A stretch of DNA of 64,000 nt. It comes from Candidatus Caldarchaeum subterraneum (GTDB lineage: Archaea > Thermoproteota > Nitrososphaeria_A > Caldarchaeales > Caldarchaeaceae). The stretch is taken from assembly GCA_000270325.1 (NCBI GenBank), contig BA000048.1:764800-828799 (forward strand), written 5' to 3'. A program made the position numbers and the translations under genes. The notes beneath the pieces were generated by a model that worked only from the letters and a program-made list of their open reading frames with translations, had not been told where the DNA came from and ran no database searches. Positions 8,144 to 18,042 of this stretch are shown piece by piece. Position 1 is the stretch's first letter, and every line of letters begins with the position of its first letter.

Positions 8144-10324
8144 TCAACCTATCATCATCAAGGGTTTCTCAGACGACCTAAGCATGTCACCGACTTTCTC
8201 ATACTCTTTCATCATCTGCGGAGTGATGCTTGGCTTGACGTTCATGAGCGCTTCTTCGAAGTCTCTTTTGGTGACTTTGTCAGCGTTGATGTCGCGTCGT
8301 AGCGCTGCGAGGGCGGCTTCTTTGCATACTGATTCGATGTCTGCGCCGGAGTATCCTTCGCAGCGGCTTGCGAGGACTTCTATGTTTACGTCGTCGGCGA
8401 GCGGCATTTTGCGTGTGTAGATGTAGAAGATTTCTGCTCTCGCTTTTTCATCGGGCGGCGGTATGAGCAGTAGTCTGTCGAACCTGCCAGGCCTCAGAAG
8501 CGCTGGGTCAAGCATGTCGGGCCTGTTTGTCGCACCTATCACCACGATGTCGTTGAGCTCTTCTATGCCGTCGATTTCGGCTAGCAGCTGGCTGGCGACG
8601 CGGTTGGTCACCCCTGAGCTATCCTCGGCCAAGTCTTTACGAGGCGCTATCGCCTCTATCTCGTCGAAGAAAATCACAGCCGGAGCCGCTTGACGTGCTT
8701 TGCGGAAGATTTCGCGGATAGCTTTCTCCGATTCACCGACCCATTTGGAGAATATTTCAGGGCCCTTGATGGTGATGAAGTTTGCCTCGCTCTCTGTGGC
8801 CACCGCCTTCGCTAGGAGTGTTTTTCCGCAGCCGGGTGGGCCGTAGAGCAACACGCCTCTTGGAGGCTTTATACCGAGTTTTTCAAACTTCTCCGGATAC
8901 TTGAGAGGCCACTCCACCATCTCAATAAGCTTCTGCTTCACCTGCTCAAGGCCTCCTATGTCCTCCCACCTCACCGTCGGCGTCTCTATCTCAACCTCTC
9001 TTAAAGCGCTCGGCGTTATCTCCTTGTATGCGTCGAGGAAATCTTTCATCGTGACCTCTAGGCTGTTCAGAATCTCAGGCGATATCCTTTCGCTGGAGAA
9101 ATCTATGCTGGGCAATATTCTTCTAATGGCTTTCATGGCGGCTTCGCGGCACAGCGCTGCAAGATCTGCGCCAGTGTATCCACGTGTCATTTCCCCGAGC
9201 TTATCGACCTGGACATCTTTTGCCAGAGGCATTCCGCGTGTGTGTATGGTGAGTATCTCGACGCGGCCCTTCTTGTCCGGGATGCCTATCTCTATTTCTC
9301 TGTCAAACCGTCCGGGTCTTCTCAGCGCTGGGTCAAGCGCGTTCGGCCTGTTTGTGGCGCCGATGACAATTACGGAGCCGCGGCCCTCCAGCCCATCCAT
9401 CAACGCAAGCAGCTGGGCCACAACTCTCTTCTCCACCTCACCGGTGACCTCGCTTCTCTTGGGAGCTATGGCGTCAATCTCGTCGATGAAGATTATGCTG
9501 GGGGCTTCTTCCTCGGCTTTGCGGAAAATTTCACGCAGCCTCGCCTCTGTCTCGCCATAGTATTTGTTCATTATCTCGGGGCCGTTGATGAGGATGAAGT
9601 TCGCCTCCGCCTCCGTGGCAACCGCCTTAGCAAGGAGTGTTTTTCCGCATCCGGGTGGGCCGTAGAGCAACACACCTTTTGGCGGGTCTATTCCAAGCTT
9701 CTGGAACAGCTCGGGGAAGCGGAGCGGAAGCTCAATCATCTCCCTGACACGTTGTATCTGCTCCTGCAACCCGCCTATGTCCTCGTATGTGATGCTGGTT
9801 CGGAGAGTTTTCTCCTGCACAACCCTGCTCTGTATCACGAGCTTGGTTCGGGGCGTTATCTTAGCCACCCCCGTTGGCCTCATCTGGACAACGGCGAAGG
9901 TGAAGAGGTTGCCGAAAAACAGGACGGGGATGATGTTGCGGTGGACGACGGGGTATTCGATGAGCCTGCTTTTCACAAGCTTTGTAAAGTTTTCATCAGC
10001 CTTGATGGAGGTGTTGTAGGGTGCGAGGACGACGAGCTGGGCCTCCTTCACGTTCGCTTTCCTGACTATGACGTAGTCGTTGAGAGAAACTCCCGCGTTG
10101 TTTCTGATGTGGCCGTCTATCCTTATGATGTCTTTCTCCTTCTCGTCCTCCATGTAGCCCAGCCAAACCGTCGCGGCGGTGAGCTTCTTTCCACGTATCT
10201 CAATAATGTCACCTGTCGAGAGGCCTGCCTCGGCGCCCACCGACCTGTCTATACGGGCTATTCCATATCCCACGTCACGCTGCTTGGCTTCTGCTACCCG
10301 AAGCCGCAGCTCCTTAACACTCAT
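8144..10324 (-). CDS. CDC48/VCP-type AAA+ ATPase
   Basis: A 726-residue p97/VAT-like unfoldase. The N-terminal double-psi-barrel substrate domain covers about residues 1-180. Two AAA modules follow, each with Walker A GPPGCGKT (about 222-229 and about 500) and Walker B IIFIDEID or VIFFDEIE, plus sensor segments GATNRP. It segregates or unfolds proteins and may feed the proteasome. The C-terminus ends in LMMIG, without a clear HbYX proteasome-docking motif. A TTTATATGG box at 10351-10358 precedes the ATG. A small helical gene follows in the operon. Confidence 0.96.
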   Translation of the reverse strand: MSVKELRLRVAEAKQRDVGYGIARIDRSVGAEAGLSTGDIIEIRGKKLTAATVWLGYMEDEKEKDIIRIDGHIRNNAGVSLNDYVIVRKANVKEAQLVVLAPYNTSIKADENFTKLVKSRLIEYPVVHRNIIPVLFFGNLFTFAVVQMRPTGVAKITPRTKLVIQSRVVQEKTLRTSITYEDIGGLQEQIQRVREMIELPLRFPELFQKLGIDPPKGVLLYGPPGCGKTLLAKAVATEAEANFILINGPEIMNKYYGETEARLREIFRKAEEEAPSIIFIDEIDAIAPKRSEVTGEVEKRVVAQLLALMDGLEGRGSVIVIGATNRPNALDPALRRPGRFDREIEIGIPDKKGRVEILTIHTRGMPLAKDVQVDKLGEMTRGYTGADLAALCREAAMKAIRRILPSIDFSSERISPEILNSLEVTMKDFLDAYKEITPSALREVEIETPTVRWEDIGGLEQVKQKLIEMVEWPLKYPEKFEKLGIKPPRGVLLYGPPGCGKTLLAKAVATESEANFITIKGPEIFSKWVGESEKAIREIFRKARQAAPAVIFFDEIEAIAPRKDLAEDSSGVTNRVASQLLAEIDGIEELNDIVVIGATNRPDMLDPALLRPGRFDRLLLIPPPDEKARAEIFYIYTRKMPLADDVNIEVLASRCEGYSGADIESVCKEAALAALRRDINADKVTKRDFEEALMNVKPSITPQMMKEYEKVGDMLRSSEKPLMMIG

Positions 10325-10476
10325 TCATCAAGAAAACACATCATGCACCATATAAACATCACAACACATCCCAGAAACATGCGAGCCGCGGCCGCGTCGC
10401 CGCCGGTCCTCCGTTGATGTGATGATTGAAAATGAGTGATGCAAATGTTTACATTTAAGTGGATATCTTATCATAT

Positions 10477-10788
10477 GTGGCTGCTCAAGTTGTTCCGGGC
10501 GAGGAGATCGAGAGACTATCGCGGATTTTCATGGCCTTGGGTAACCCTGTGCGTCTGCGGATACTGAGCCTCGTGTCTTCGAGCCAGCGGCCTCTACACA
10601 TCAGAGGCGTCGCAAGACTCCTCAAAACACGTTACGCCATCACCTACAAACACGTGAAAACCCTTCAAGAAGCAGGTTTGGTCACGATTTACGAGGTCGG
10701 CCGCTCGAGAGTGGTTGCACCCAAACATCCTGAGCTTTTCAGAAAAGTAGCGCTTTTCGGAAAGGAGATAACTTCAATGAACAAATAA
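10477..10788 (+). CDS. ArsR-like winged-helix transcriptional regulator
   Basis: A helix-turn-helix protein of about 103 residues. FMALGNPVRLRILSLV is the first helix pair of ArsR-type regulators, and YAITYKHVKTLQEAGLVTIYEVGRSRVV is the recognition helix and wing. No metal-binding cysteines are visible. I choose the GTG at 10477 because the TATA-like CATTTAAG at 10452-10459 overlaps the farther GTG at 10459. Its target is unknown; the next gene is an ECF transporter S-component on the same strand. Confidence 0.8.
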   Translation: MAAQVVPGEEIERLSRIFMALGNPVRLRILSLVSSSQRPLHIRGVARLLKTRYAITYKHVKTLQEAGLVTIYEVGRSRVVAPKHPELFRKVALFGKEITSMNK

Positions 10789-10858
10789 CTTTACTTTAAA
10801 GTCAAAATAGCGATAGTCTTAAGCAACTTTAAATAATACTCAAAATCTTCATAGCTTG

Positions 10859-11482
10859 ATGAATAATATACAAAGGCTTGCCTTGGCATCTTCTTTTGCG
10901 GCGTTGGCTTATGTGATGGGGTTGGCGCCGGCTAGTGTGCCTTTTCCGCTGTTGCCTTTTCTACGGTTTGACCTCGCCGAAATACCTGACATGCTGTCGT
11001 TTCTGCTGCTGGGGTGGAGATATGGGCTGGTGACGGCTTTGGCCCACTGGTATGCGTTGGTGATAACCGCGACGGGTGTGTTTGCTCCGCCGCCTATTCC
11101 GCAGCTGATGAAGCTTACCGCTGTTTTGTCGATGTTTCTCGGTGTCTATGCTGGGCTTTGGGCTGCGAGGAGGCTTGGCCGGGGGAAGGTTGTTTTGTCG
11201 ACGGTCGGTGGTGTGCTGATGAGGGCTGGTGTGATGGCGCCCGTAACCTTCGCCCTGTATTATCTGCTGTTTCCGCAGATTTATCTGCCGTTTGGGAAAA
11301 AAGCGCTTTCGGCAGTGGGTTTCGTGGCCGAGACCGACTTGGCCGTAGCCCTGCTGATAACCGGGTTGACCGCACTCTTCAACGCCATCTCAGCCGCCTA
11401 CCTCATCCCTCTTAGCCATGGGCTGGTGAAAACGCTCCAGAAAGCACTAGGCCCGCGTCTCGCAACAGCTGAGAAGCAGTAA
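10859..11482 (+). CDS. ECF transporter S-component (RibU-like)
   Basis: A 207-residue integral membrane protein with five or six hydrophobic segments. The segment LRFDLAEIPDMLSFLLLG matches the conserved helix of riboflavin-type S-components (FDxxxIP). S-components bind a vitamin and dock on an EcfT/EcfA energising module, which is not in this window. The substrate is uncertain; riboflavin or a related flavin precursor is the best guess. TTTAAATA at 10828-10835 is 27 nt before the ATG, suggesting a leaderless mRNA. Confidence 0.75.
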   Translation: MNNIQRLALASSFAALAYVMGLAPASVPFPLLPFLRFDLAEIPDMLSFLLLGWRYGLVTALAHWYALVITATGVFAPPPIPQLMKLTAVLSMFLGVYAGLWAARRLGRGKVVLSTVGGVLMRAGVMAPVTFALYYLLFPQIYLPFGKKALSAVGFVAETDLAVALLITGLTALFNAISAAYLIPLSHGLVKTLQKALGPRLATAEKQ

Positions 11483-11515
11483 CCCCTCCCCCCTTTCACA
11501 AACCAACACCATCTC

Positions 11516-11549
11516 TTTTATACCAGCCTACCGTCTATGAAAATAGACG
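11516..11549 (+). promoter_or_regulatory. radA promoter with perfect palindrome over the transcript start
   Basis: TTTATA at 11516-11522 is the likely TATA box. CGTCTAT-GAAA-ATAGACG (11532-11549) is a perfect 7-bp inverted repeat that covers the expected transcript start and abuts the radA ATG at 11551. Its position suits a repressor operator better than an RNA hairpin. Confidence 0.5.
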
Positions 11550-11550
11550 C

Positions 11551-12552
11551 ATGACCAAGAAATCTTCTGCCGAGAAGGAGATAGATATCTTCGACCTGCA
11601 GAGTATTGAGGGTGTTGGGAAGGCGACGGAGGAGAAGCTTAACTCGGCCGGCATAACCTCTGTTCTCGACCTCGCGGCCGCCACTCCGCGGGAGCTCGTC
11701 GAGCTGGGTATCAGCGCGGAGAAAGCTGAGGAGCTCTGTCTCAAAGCCCGTCTACTCCTCATCGAGAGTGGTTTTCTCGACAAAGAGTTTGTCCCCGCCA
11801 CAGAGGTTTTGGAGAGACGCAAGGCTATGCAGAGGCTTACCACTGGTTCAAGGGCTCTTGACGCGATGCTGGGAGGCGGCGTGGAGACGCAGGCCATCAC
11901 AGAGCTTATCGGAGAGTTCGGCAGCGGAAAAACACAGGTCTGTCACACGCTTTGTGTCATGGCTCAGCTGCCCCGTGAACAGGGAGGTCTCGAGGGCTCG
12001 GCCATCTACATCGACACGGAGGCAACCTTCAGGCCCGAGCGGATAAGCCAGATAGCGGAGGCACGTGGACTCGACCCACAGAAAATACTGGAAAACATCA
12101 TCTTCGCCAGCGTCTACAACTCGAGCCATCTACAGCTGACTGTGAAGGAGCTCGGCCGCTACGTTGAGAAATACAAAGCACGGCTCGTGATAATCGACTC
12201 GATTATCTCGCATTTTAGGGCGGAGTTTATCGGACGCGGCACGTTGGCTGAGAGGCAGCAGCGGTTGAACGACCTGTTGCACAGGCTGCTTCGGACGGCG
12301 CAGGTTCACAACATCGCGGTTGTGTTGACTAATCAGGTGCAGGCTAACCCTGACCAGTTCTTCGGCGACCCCAACAAACCCAGCGGAGGCCACGTCCTCG
12401 CCCACAGCAGCACATACCGCATCTTCATCAGAAGAGCCGCCAACAACACACGTCTCGCCCGCATAATCGACAGCCCATACCACCCACCCACAGCCGAAGC
12501 ATACTTCAAAATCACCGAAAAAGGCGTAGAAGACCTCCAAGAAACAAAATAG
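11551..12552 (+). CDS. radA: RadA recombinase
   Basis: Archaeal Rad51/RadA strand-exchange protein, 333 residues. An N-terminal helix-hairpin-helix domain (about 20-60, IEGVGKATEEKL) is followed by the polymerisation linker and the RecA core, with Walker A GEFGSGKT at 121-128 and Walker B RLVIIDSI. The L2-loop segment VVLTNQV and GGHVLAHSSTYRI complete the family pattern. It forms filaments on ssDNA for homologous recombination. The start ATG lies directly after a palindromic promoter element. Confidence 0.97.
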   Translation: MTKKSSAEKEIDIFDLQSIEGVGKATEEKLNSAGITSVLDLAAATPRELVELGISAEKAEELCLKARLLLIESGFLDKEFVPATEVLERRKAMQRLTTGSRALDAMLGGGVETQAITELIGEFGSGKTQVCHTLCVMAQLPREQGGLEGSAIYIDTEATFRPERISQIAEARGLDPQKILENIIFASVYNSSHLQLTVKELGRYVEKYKARLVIIDSIISHFRAEFIGRGTLAERQQRLNDLLHRLLRTAQVHNIAVVLTNQVQANPDQFFGDPNKPSGGHVLAHSSTYRIFIRRAANNTRLARIIDSPYHPPTAEAYFKITEKGVEDLQETK

Positions 12553-12554
12553 TT

Positions 12555-13916
12555 TCACATGAATTTTTTCATCTTGACTATGTGGATGGGCTCCTTTACT
12601 AATCCGTAGGTCAGCACGTAAGTGTCTCCCGGCTCTGCCAGCCTCTCCTCCTCCAGCTTTTTCTCCAGTTTCTCCAACCCCTCCGCATAGCTTTGTGCCT
12701 CTAAGAGAAGAGGTGTAACACCCCATAGAAGCATCAACCGCGGAACCACATCATGGTTAGGTGTAGCAGCAATTATTCCCGACACGGGCTTGAAGCGCGC
12801 TATGCGGCGAGCCATGTTGCCATTAATCGTGAAAATAGCTATTTTCGCCGCAAGCGATTCGGCGAGATTGACCACCGCGAGCGCAAACCTGTCAACAACT
12901 TCGGCCGATGGTGGAAGAGCCCTCCTCGGCTCAATCCCCTTCTCATAGGTTTCCGCGATGTTGACAAGCCACTGTATAGACTCGAGTGGATAACGGCCCA
13001 CGGCTGTCTCAGCGGTCAGCATCAAGACATCAACCCCATCCTCAACACATGTCATCACGTCAACAATTTCGCTCCTCGTGGGCACAGGCTCGTTTACCAT
13101 GGTGCCGAGAAGCTGGGTAGCGACGATGACTGGTTTACATGCGTTGTAGGCTGCGTCGATGATTGTTTTCTGGAGACGTGGCACATACTCGAGAGGAAAA
13201 TGCATGCCGAGGTCTCCCCGCGCAATCAACACGGCATCGCTCCGCTCACTTATTTCATCAACATTTTTCACACCCGAAGGCGTCTCTATCTTAGCTATCA
13301 CACCTGTCGCCAAACCTTTTTCATGCAGAAATGTTTTCGCCGCATCGACGTCCGCCGCTTTCGTCACGAAGCTTAAACCAACATAGTCCAGCTCCATGTC
13401 AGCCGCAGCCTGAAGCTGTTCTCTGCATGTCGCGAGATAATCAGGAACCTGAACCTCCTTTCCCCTTATCACTATGGATTTGTTGGGAGAGATTGTGGCT
13501 GGTCTGATGGCTTCGGCCGCGATAGATGTTTCATCTTTTGCGACGACTTTTAGCATACCTCGGCCATCGTCCAAGAGAAGTGTGTCACCCACCTCCACTG
13601 TCTCGAAGAAACGTGGATAAGGGAGGCTGAGCGGCCCATCCAGAGAAAACTTTGCTCTTTCACCGGCGCGGAGGCTGATGCTTGTTTCGAGACCTGAGAC
13701 CCTGATGGAGGGCCCGCGTAAATCACCTATCAACACAATTTTCTCACCCCGTTTTTCCGCGGCCTCGCGTGCGTTGTCCGCCAGCTGACGCCAGAGAATG
13801 GGGTTGCCGTGGCTGAAGTTTATGCGGTAGATGCGGCATCCGAGTGAGATAGCTTTCTCAATATCCACAACCTCTTGAAGCGAAGGCCCCAGTGTGCAGG
13901 CTATCTTTGTCCTCAA
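12555..13916 (-). CDS. pyk: pyruvate kinase
   Basis: A 453-residue pyruvate kinase, converting phosphoenolpyruvate and ADP to pyruvate and ATP. Family marks include RTKIACTLGPS at the N-terminus, RINFSHG, LIGDLRGPSIRV, the catalytic IAKIETPSGV segment, ARGDLGMHFP, and VIVATQLLGTM followed by PTRSEIVDV. It overlaps the upstream 3-hydroxyacyl-CoA dehydrogenase-like gene by 4 nt, so the two are translationally coupled. The C-terminal domain is complete. Confidence 0.95.
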   Translation of the reverse strand: MRTKIACTLGPSLQEVVDIEKAISLGCRIYRINFSHGNPILWRQLADNAREAAEKRGEKIVLIGDLRGPSIRVSGLETSISLRAGERAKFSLDGPLSLPYPRFFETVEVGDTLLLDDGRGMLKVVAKDETSIAAEAIRPATISPNKSIVIRGKEVQVPDYLATCREQLQAAADMELDYVGLSFVTKAADVDAAKTFLHEKGLATGVIAKIETPSGVKNVDEISERSDAVLIARGDLGMHFPLEYVPRLQKTIIDAAYNACKPVIVATQLLGTMVNEPVPTRSEIVDVMTCVEDGVDVLMLTAETAVGRYPLESIQWLVNIAETYEKGIEPRRALPPSAEVVDRFALAVVNLAESLAAKIAIFTINGNMARRIARFKPVSGIIAATPNHDVVPRLMLLWGVTPLLLEAQSYAEGLEKLEKKLEEERLAEPGDTYVLTYGLVKEPIHIVKMKKFM

Positions 13917-14866
13917 CCTTGCTCATCTCTTAGCTGCTTCAATCTTTTAACCATGGCTTTCTTGCGGCTCAGCTTCAGAGCCTCGGTATCTACACCGCTA
14001 TAGTCAAAAACTCCTCGCCCGACATGCATGCCGAGGCATCCTTTTTCGACAAGTTTCCTCAGCAGAGCAGGTGGCTTGAAACGCTCCGCCTTTAGCTCAG
14101 CCGCGAGATACTCGTCAACCCTGTAGAGAATGTCCACTCCGCCCCAGTCAACGAACTCAAGCAACCCATGCACCGAAAGCCTAAAACCTATGCCAGCCAT
14201 CAAAGCCTCGTCAACATCACGCGGCGAAGCAACACCCTCTTCAACCAGCCTAAGCGCCTCATTCATCAACGCCGCCTGCAAACGAGCAGAAACATAGCCG
14301 GGGCTATCACCGCACACCACAGGCCTTTTGCCACATCTACGGAGAAACTCGACAGCCTCCTCTACAGTCTCTCGTGATGTTTGAGGAGAGGGCGCGACTT
14401 CGACTAGAGGGATGAGCTCGGCGGGGTTTATCCAGTGTGTAACCAGAAAGCGTTCAGGATGTTTCACGTGTTTGGCCAAAGCTGAGGGTCTCATGCTGCT
14501 GCTCGTCGACGCCAGCAAAACATCGCCTCCAATTCTTTCACTAACCATGCCGTAAACCTGTTTCTTCACAGCGGCGTCTTCTGGAACAGCCTCGACAACA
14601 TGAAAAGCATCCTCAAGACCATCGTATCCGTCGACAAAAACTATCCGCCTAACCACCTCTTCAACAGACTCGTGAATAAATTCACATTCCTCAAAAAGTC
14701 TCAGGCTCTCTCGTATCTGGCTGAAAATTTTTTCTTGCAACATTTTTCTCTCATCAGGGGTTCGATGCTTGACATCCCGTAGCCTAACCCTGAAACCATG
14801 CATCGCAACGCATAGTGCTATGCCATGGCCAATCCGACCGGCTCCGATCACGTCGACAAAATCCAT
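13913..14866 (-). CDS. 3-hydroxyacyl-CoA dehydrogenase family protein
   Basis: A 317-residue NAD-dependent dehydrogenase with N-terminal Rossmann motif IGAGRIGHGIA, the ASTSSSMRPSALA catalytic-loop region, HWINPAELIPLVE, and a C-terminal helical domain beginning GDSPGYVSARLQAALMNEA. It acts on L-3-hydroxyacyl-CoA esters or related hydroxy acids; the lambda-crystallin-like subgroup is an alternative. It is the first gene of the operon with pyruvate kinase. The ATG at 14866 is 28 nt from the divergent oxidoreductase gene. Confidence 0.86.
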   Translation of the reverse strand: MDFVDVIGAGRIGHGIALCVAMHGFRVRLRDVKHRTPDERKMLQEKIFSQIRESLRLFEECEFIHESVEEVVRRIVFVDGYDGLEDAFHVVEAVPEDAAVKKQVYGMVSERIGGDVLLASTSSSMRPSALAKHVKHPERFLVTHWINPAELIPLVEVAPSPQTSRETVEEAVEFLRRCGKRPVVCGDSPGYVSARLQAALMNEALRLVEEGVASPRDVDEALMAGIGFRLSVHGLLEFVDWGGVDILYRVDEYLAAELKAERFKPPALLRKLVEKGCLGMHVGRGVFDYSGVDTEALKLSRKKAMVKRLKQLRDEQG

Positions 14867-14894
14867 GAGCCTCTACGGTGCTTGTTGTTTGTAA

Positions 14895-15812
14895 ATGTTT
14901 GTATCCAGCAGTTTCTCCGTTCCCTCACAGGCTTTGTTCAGCGTGGCTCTCGAGGGAGACAAGGATTTTGAGACATGCCTCGCCGTCGCCAAAACCATAG
15001 ACGGCAACCATTTCTATTCTCTACATTTTTATGAGCATCTTCCATGGCGGCCTGCTTGGAGCCTCTCCACAGCGGTCGCACCATATCTCAAACGCCTCCG
15101 TGTGGGTCCTGTCACCGTCCCCGCCAACCTCTACAGCCCAGCGGTCAACGCACGTTTTCTCGCCCACCTAAACACCTTGGCCCCGGGAGCCGTTCTCGGT
15201 GTCTCGAGGGGAGCCTACATGGGTGAGAAACGTGCCAAGATAAGCGAAGTGGTTGAGAAAGTGAAAATGATAGTCGATGAATACAGTCGAATAAGTTGGA
15301 GGAGTTCCTCGGAGCCTGAGGTCTATGTTGGGACAAGTGGGCCAAAGCTGGCCCGGGCCGCTGCCTCGCTTGATTATGTGAAGGGCATAGTGGTGGACAA
15401 CCTCGCCAATCCACGCTACGCACAGTATCTCCGAAACATCATCGACGAAACAGGCAGAAAAGACCTCCAGCTCATAGCGAGGCCCTTCACCTCCATAGGC
15501 GAGGACATGGACAAGCTGCTCGAAGCTCTGTGGAGCTATGTTCCCGAGCTGGTCGGCGATTCTCCGATGCTGGCCGCCGCAGGCATAAACTATAGAGACC
15601 TACTGGCCCATGAACCCGGCGTGGAGGAGAAGATGATTGAGAATCTGGCGTTGGGCGGTGATGTCGACACTATCGTGGAGAAGGCGGCGCAGCTCATACG
15701 GGCCGGGGTTTCGCATATCTGCTTCGGCCACCCGCTTGGAGAAAACCCTGTGAAGGCTGTGAAGATGTTGAGGGAGAGGGTTGTGCCGGTTTTGGTCGAG
15801 GAGTTTGGCTAA
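14895..15812 (+). CDS. luciferase-like (F420/flavin-dependent) oxidoreductase
   Basis: A TIM-barrel protein of the bacterial luciferase-like superfamily, 305 residues or fewer. Features are the early VGPVTVPANLYSP, LGVSRGAYMGEK, and the late GVSHICFGHPLGENPVKAVKML segment, which resembles coenzyme-F420-dependent Mer-type reductases. A TTG at 14934, before FSVALEGDKDFE, is a plausible alternative start. The substrate is unknown. The 3' end overlaps the convergent ABC permease by 4 nt. Confidence 0.8.
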   Translation: MFVSSSFSVPSQALFSVALEGDKDFETCLAVAKTIDGNHFYSLHFYEHLPWRPAWSLSTAVAPYLKRLRVGPVTVPANLYSPAVNARFLAHLNTLAPGAVLGVSRGAYMGEKRAKISEVVEKVKMIVDEYSRISWRSSSEPEVYVGTSGPKLARAAASLDYVKGIVVDNLANPRYAQYLRNIIDETGRKDLQLIARPFTSIGEDMDKLLEALWSYVPELVGDSPMLAAAGINYRDLLAHEPGVEEKMIENLALGGDVDTIVEKAAQLIRAGVSHICFGHPLGENPVKAVKMLRERVVPVLVEEFG

Positions 15813-17053
15813 AAATCTCTCCACTTTGTCGTGTATGTGGCGAGGATGATGCCGGCCAGAGCCATAGAGGCGACGACGGCTGTGGGGGTGAGCGCGGTGG
15901 ATACCGAGCCCGCTATCAGCGACTCTCTTAAGGCGACGTGGAAATAATAGAGCGGTGTGAACCGCGCTATCTGCTGCATGAAGGTGGGCATCAGCTCGAG
16001 AGGCCAGAAAGCGCCCGAGAGAAACATCATGGGGAACGAGAGTGTGTTTCCTAGAGCGGTAACAGCCTCCACTGACTTCAGCACACCGCCGATGAAGCTT
16101 CCGAGGCCTGTGAAAGCCAAGGTGCCGAGCAGGATTATCAAGAGGCTGAACAGGTCGGGAACAGCCGCTATGCGGAAAACCATCCACCCCACAGCTATCA
16201 TCACAGCCGTCAAAATCAGCGAGACAATCGTCTGCATCAAGACAAGCGAAACAATCCACGAGAACCTTGAAAGAGGAGTCGAGGCAATCAGCTTCATCAC
16301 ACCATTCCGCCTCATCTCAGCGGTGAAGGAGGAGACACCGATTAACCCGTTGGTCATAATGAATGCCGCAACGTAGCCGGGTAGGTAATAGTCTACGGCG
16401 CGAAGCTGTCTGACGCTGGTTTGGACGGTGTTTAAATCGATTGTTGAGGAGGAGTTGAGAAGAGCTAGTTCAAACCTGTCGGCTACTGTGTTGATTATGG
16501 CCTCTATAGGTTGTAGGAGCCTGTCGTCTGGGCTTCCCTCGAGGATTAGCGTTTTCTTCTCTGTTTTGAAGAGTTGTTTGAAGGTGTTCATCTGGCTGAG
16601 GCCCTGAGTGATGTTTGCCCGCGTCGTCTCGGGAATGTTTTCTCCGGCCATCTGTATGAGACGGTTTATGGTGTCGACTGTGATATCTATCCTGTTGGCG
16701 ATGGTGTTGTTGAGAAGCGATGCCGAGAACCCTTTCGGTATGGTTAGTATGCGGATGGCCGCGAATCCTGTGGACCTTGGAGCCGGGTCGCCTGGGTTGA
16801 GGAGCTTGATGTCGAAGACTTGGCTGCTGTTGAGTGCTTGGATGAATGCGTCTGCGAGCGGCTCCGGGTTGCCTTGTGGGTCGGTGTCGAGGTTCCTTAT
16901 GTAGAGGCTGTAGTTGGGCGGCGCGGGGCCTCCGAAGATGGTGCCGAAGACAAGCAGAAACATGATGGGTAGAGCGAAGCCGAAGAAGAGGCTTGATTTA
17001 TCCCTCATCCAGCTCCGGAAAAGCAGCCAAACAATCCTGGGAACAGCGGTCAA
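15809..17053 (-). CDS. ABC-2 type transporter permease
   Basis: A 414-residue membrane protein with one N-terminal helix (LFFGFALPIMFLLVFGTIFGG), a large extracytoplasmic domain (about residues 45-215) and five or six C-terminal helices. This is the ABC-2 exporter layout of the NodJ/DrrB/YhgE type. It overlaps its ATPase partner by 4 nt. Together they should export a drug, lipid or glycan; the substrate cannot be read from the sequence. Confidence 0.9.
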   Translation of the reverse strand: MTAVPRIVWLLFRSWMRDKSSLFFGFALPIMFLLVFGTIFGGPAPPNYSLYIRNLDTDPQGNPEPLADAFIQALNSSQVFDIKLLNPGDPAPRSTGFAAIRILTIPKGFSASLLNNTIANRIDITVDTINRLIQMAGENIPETTRANITQGLSQMNTFKQLFKTEKKTLILEGSPDDRLLQPIEAIINTVADRFELALLNSSSTIDLNTVQTSVRQLRAVDYYLPGYVAAFIMTNGLIGVSSFTAEMRRNGVMKLIASTPLSRFSWIVSLVLMQTIVSLILTAVMIAVGWMVFRIAAVPDLFSLLIILLGTLAFTGLGSFIGGVLKSVEAVTALGNTLSFPMMFLSGAFWPLELMPTFMQQIARFTPLYYFHVALRESLIAGSVSTALTPTAVVASMALAGIILATYTTKWRDF

Positions 17054-17979
17054 ACAAGCTCACCTGTTTCAGAAAGCCTCGAGCCGATGACCGAGAGAAA
17101 CACGTCCTCGAGCCCCGGCTGCCTAACCTCGGGATAGGCCTCGAACCCACTGTTTCTCAACAAGGCCACGACATCGAAAACATCCGACTCTTTATCAACC
17201 TTCACCACAACTCGTCCATCCTGCACATACTCCACCGCGTAACCCTTTCCACGCAGAATCTCAACAGCGTCCTCGTCGAGAAAATCAAAGACGAGACGTG
17301 TCTTTCCACCATGAGAAGCCACCAGCTCCCGCACACGGCCCTCGACAGCTATTTTTCCCTTAACCATCACAGCCACACGGTCGCTAAGCCTCTCCGCCTC
17401 CTCCATATAATGCGTCGTAAGAATCACGGTGGCGCCAGATTTTCTGAGATTCTTGATGTATAGCCATGTTTCACGTCTTGCTTCGGGGTCGAGGCCTGTG
17501 GTGGGTTCGTCGAGGAATACTATCTCAGGGTTTCCGACGAGGGCCATGGCTATGCCGACGCGTCTCTTCTGTCCACCCGAGAGTTTTGAGAAGAGTTTGT
17601 TTCTGATCTGCCAGAGGCCCAGCTGCTCAAGCACGTCCCTTACGTTGTTGGCCTGCTTCGCCACGGCTGCGAGTTGAACATTTTCCAACACGGTTAAGTT
17701 GTCGACGGCGTTGAACTCCTGGGGCAGGACACCGATTATCTGCTTGATTTTCTTGATGTCGCCGAGGTTTTTTACGCTGAGGCCTTTGATATAGGCGTCT
17801 CCCGAGGTCGGTGTTCTCAGACACTCGAGAATCTCGACCGTCGTGGTTTTTCCCGCGCCGTTGGGCCCCAGCAGAGAAAACACCTCACCCACGTAAACCT
17901 TGAAAGAAACATCGTCAACAGCGGTTACATCGCCATATTTCTTCACAAGCCCCTCGGCTGCAACAGCCTCGTCAACCAT
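17050..17979 (-). CDS. ABC transporter ATP-binding protein
   Basis: An ABC-2-family ATPase of about 309 residues with Walker A GPNGAGKTT, Q-loop PQEFNAVDN, signature LSGGQKRRVG and Walker B IVFLDEPTTGLD, plus a C-terminal DrrA-like extension. I use the ATG at 17979, with GGAGG just before it, rather than the GTG at 18000, because the TATA-like CCTTAAATC at 18017-18025 would start the transcript near 17995. It pairs with the overlapping permease gene. Confidence 0.94.
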   Translation of the reverse strand: MVDEAVAAEGLVKKYGDVTAVDDVSFKVYVGEVFSLLGPNGAGKTTTVEILECLRTPTSGDAYIKGLSVKNLGDIKKIKQIIGVLPQEFNAVDNLTVLENVQLAAVAKQANNVRDVLEQLGLWQIRNKLFSKLSGGQKRRVGIAMALVGNPEIVFLDEPTTGLDPEARRETWLYIKNLRKSGATVILTTHYMEEAERLSDRVAVMVKGKIAVEGRVRELVASHGGKTRLVFDFLDEDAVEILRGKGYAVEYVQDGRVVVKVDKESDVFDVVALLRNSGFEAYPEVRQPGLEDVFLSVIGSRLSETGELV

Positions 17980-18016
17980 ACCCTCCACACCACGACGCAC
18001 CCTAAAAAATTTGCAA

Positions 18017-18025
18017 CCTTAAATC
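18017..18025. promoter_or_regulatory. shared TATA box between ABC exporter and HEPN gene
   Basis: CCTTAAATC lies in the 40-odd nt between two divergent genes. Its TTAAA core is 22-30 nt from the HEPN TTG starts on the right and about 40 nt from the ABC ATPase ATG on the left. No second TATA-like element is present in the gap. Confidence 0.4.
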
Positions 18026-18042
18026 AAGCGCCTAAGGTTGTT

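Noticed and set aside
9242-10417. A long plus-strand open frame of about 390 codons opposite cdc48
   Set aside because: It is a mirror of the codon-biased CDC48 gene; the minus-strand product has complete AAA motifs, while this frame has no recognisable domain or promoter.
10380-10430. A very GC-rich patch followed by GTGATGA in the gap between cdc48 and the ArsR-like gene
   Set aside because: It has no tRNA fold and only one possible C box without a D box. It is probably spacer sequence.
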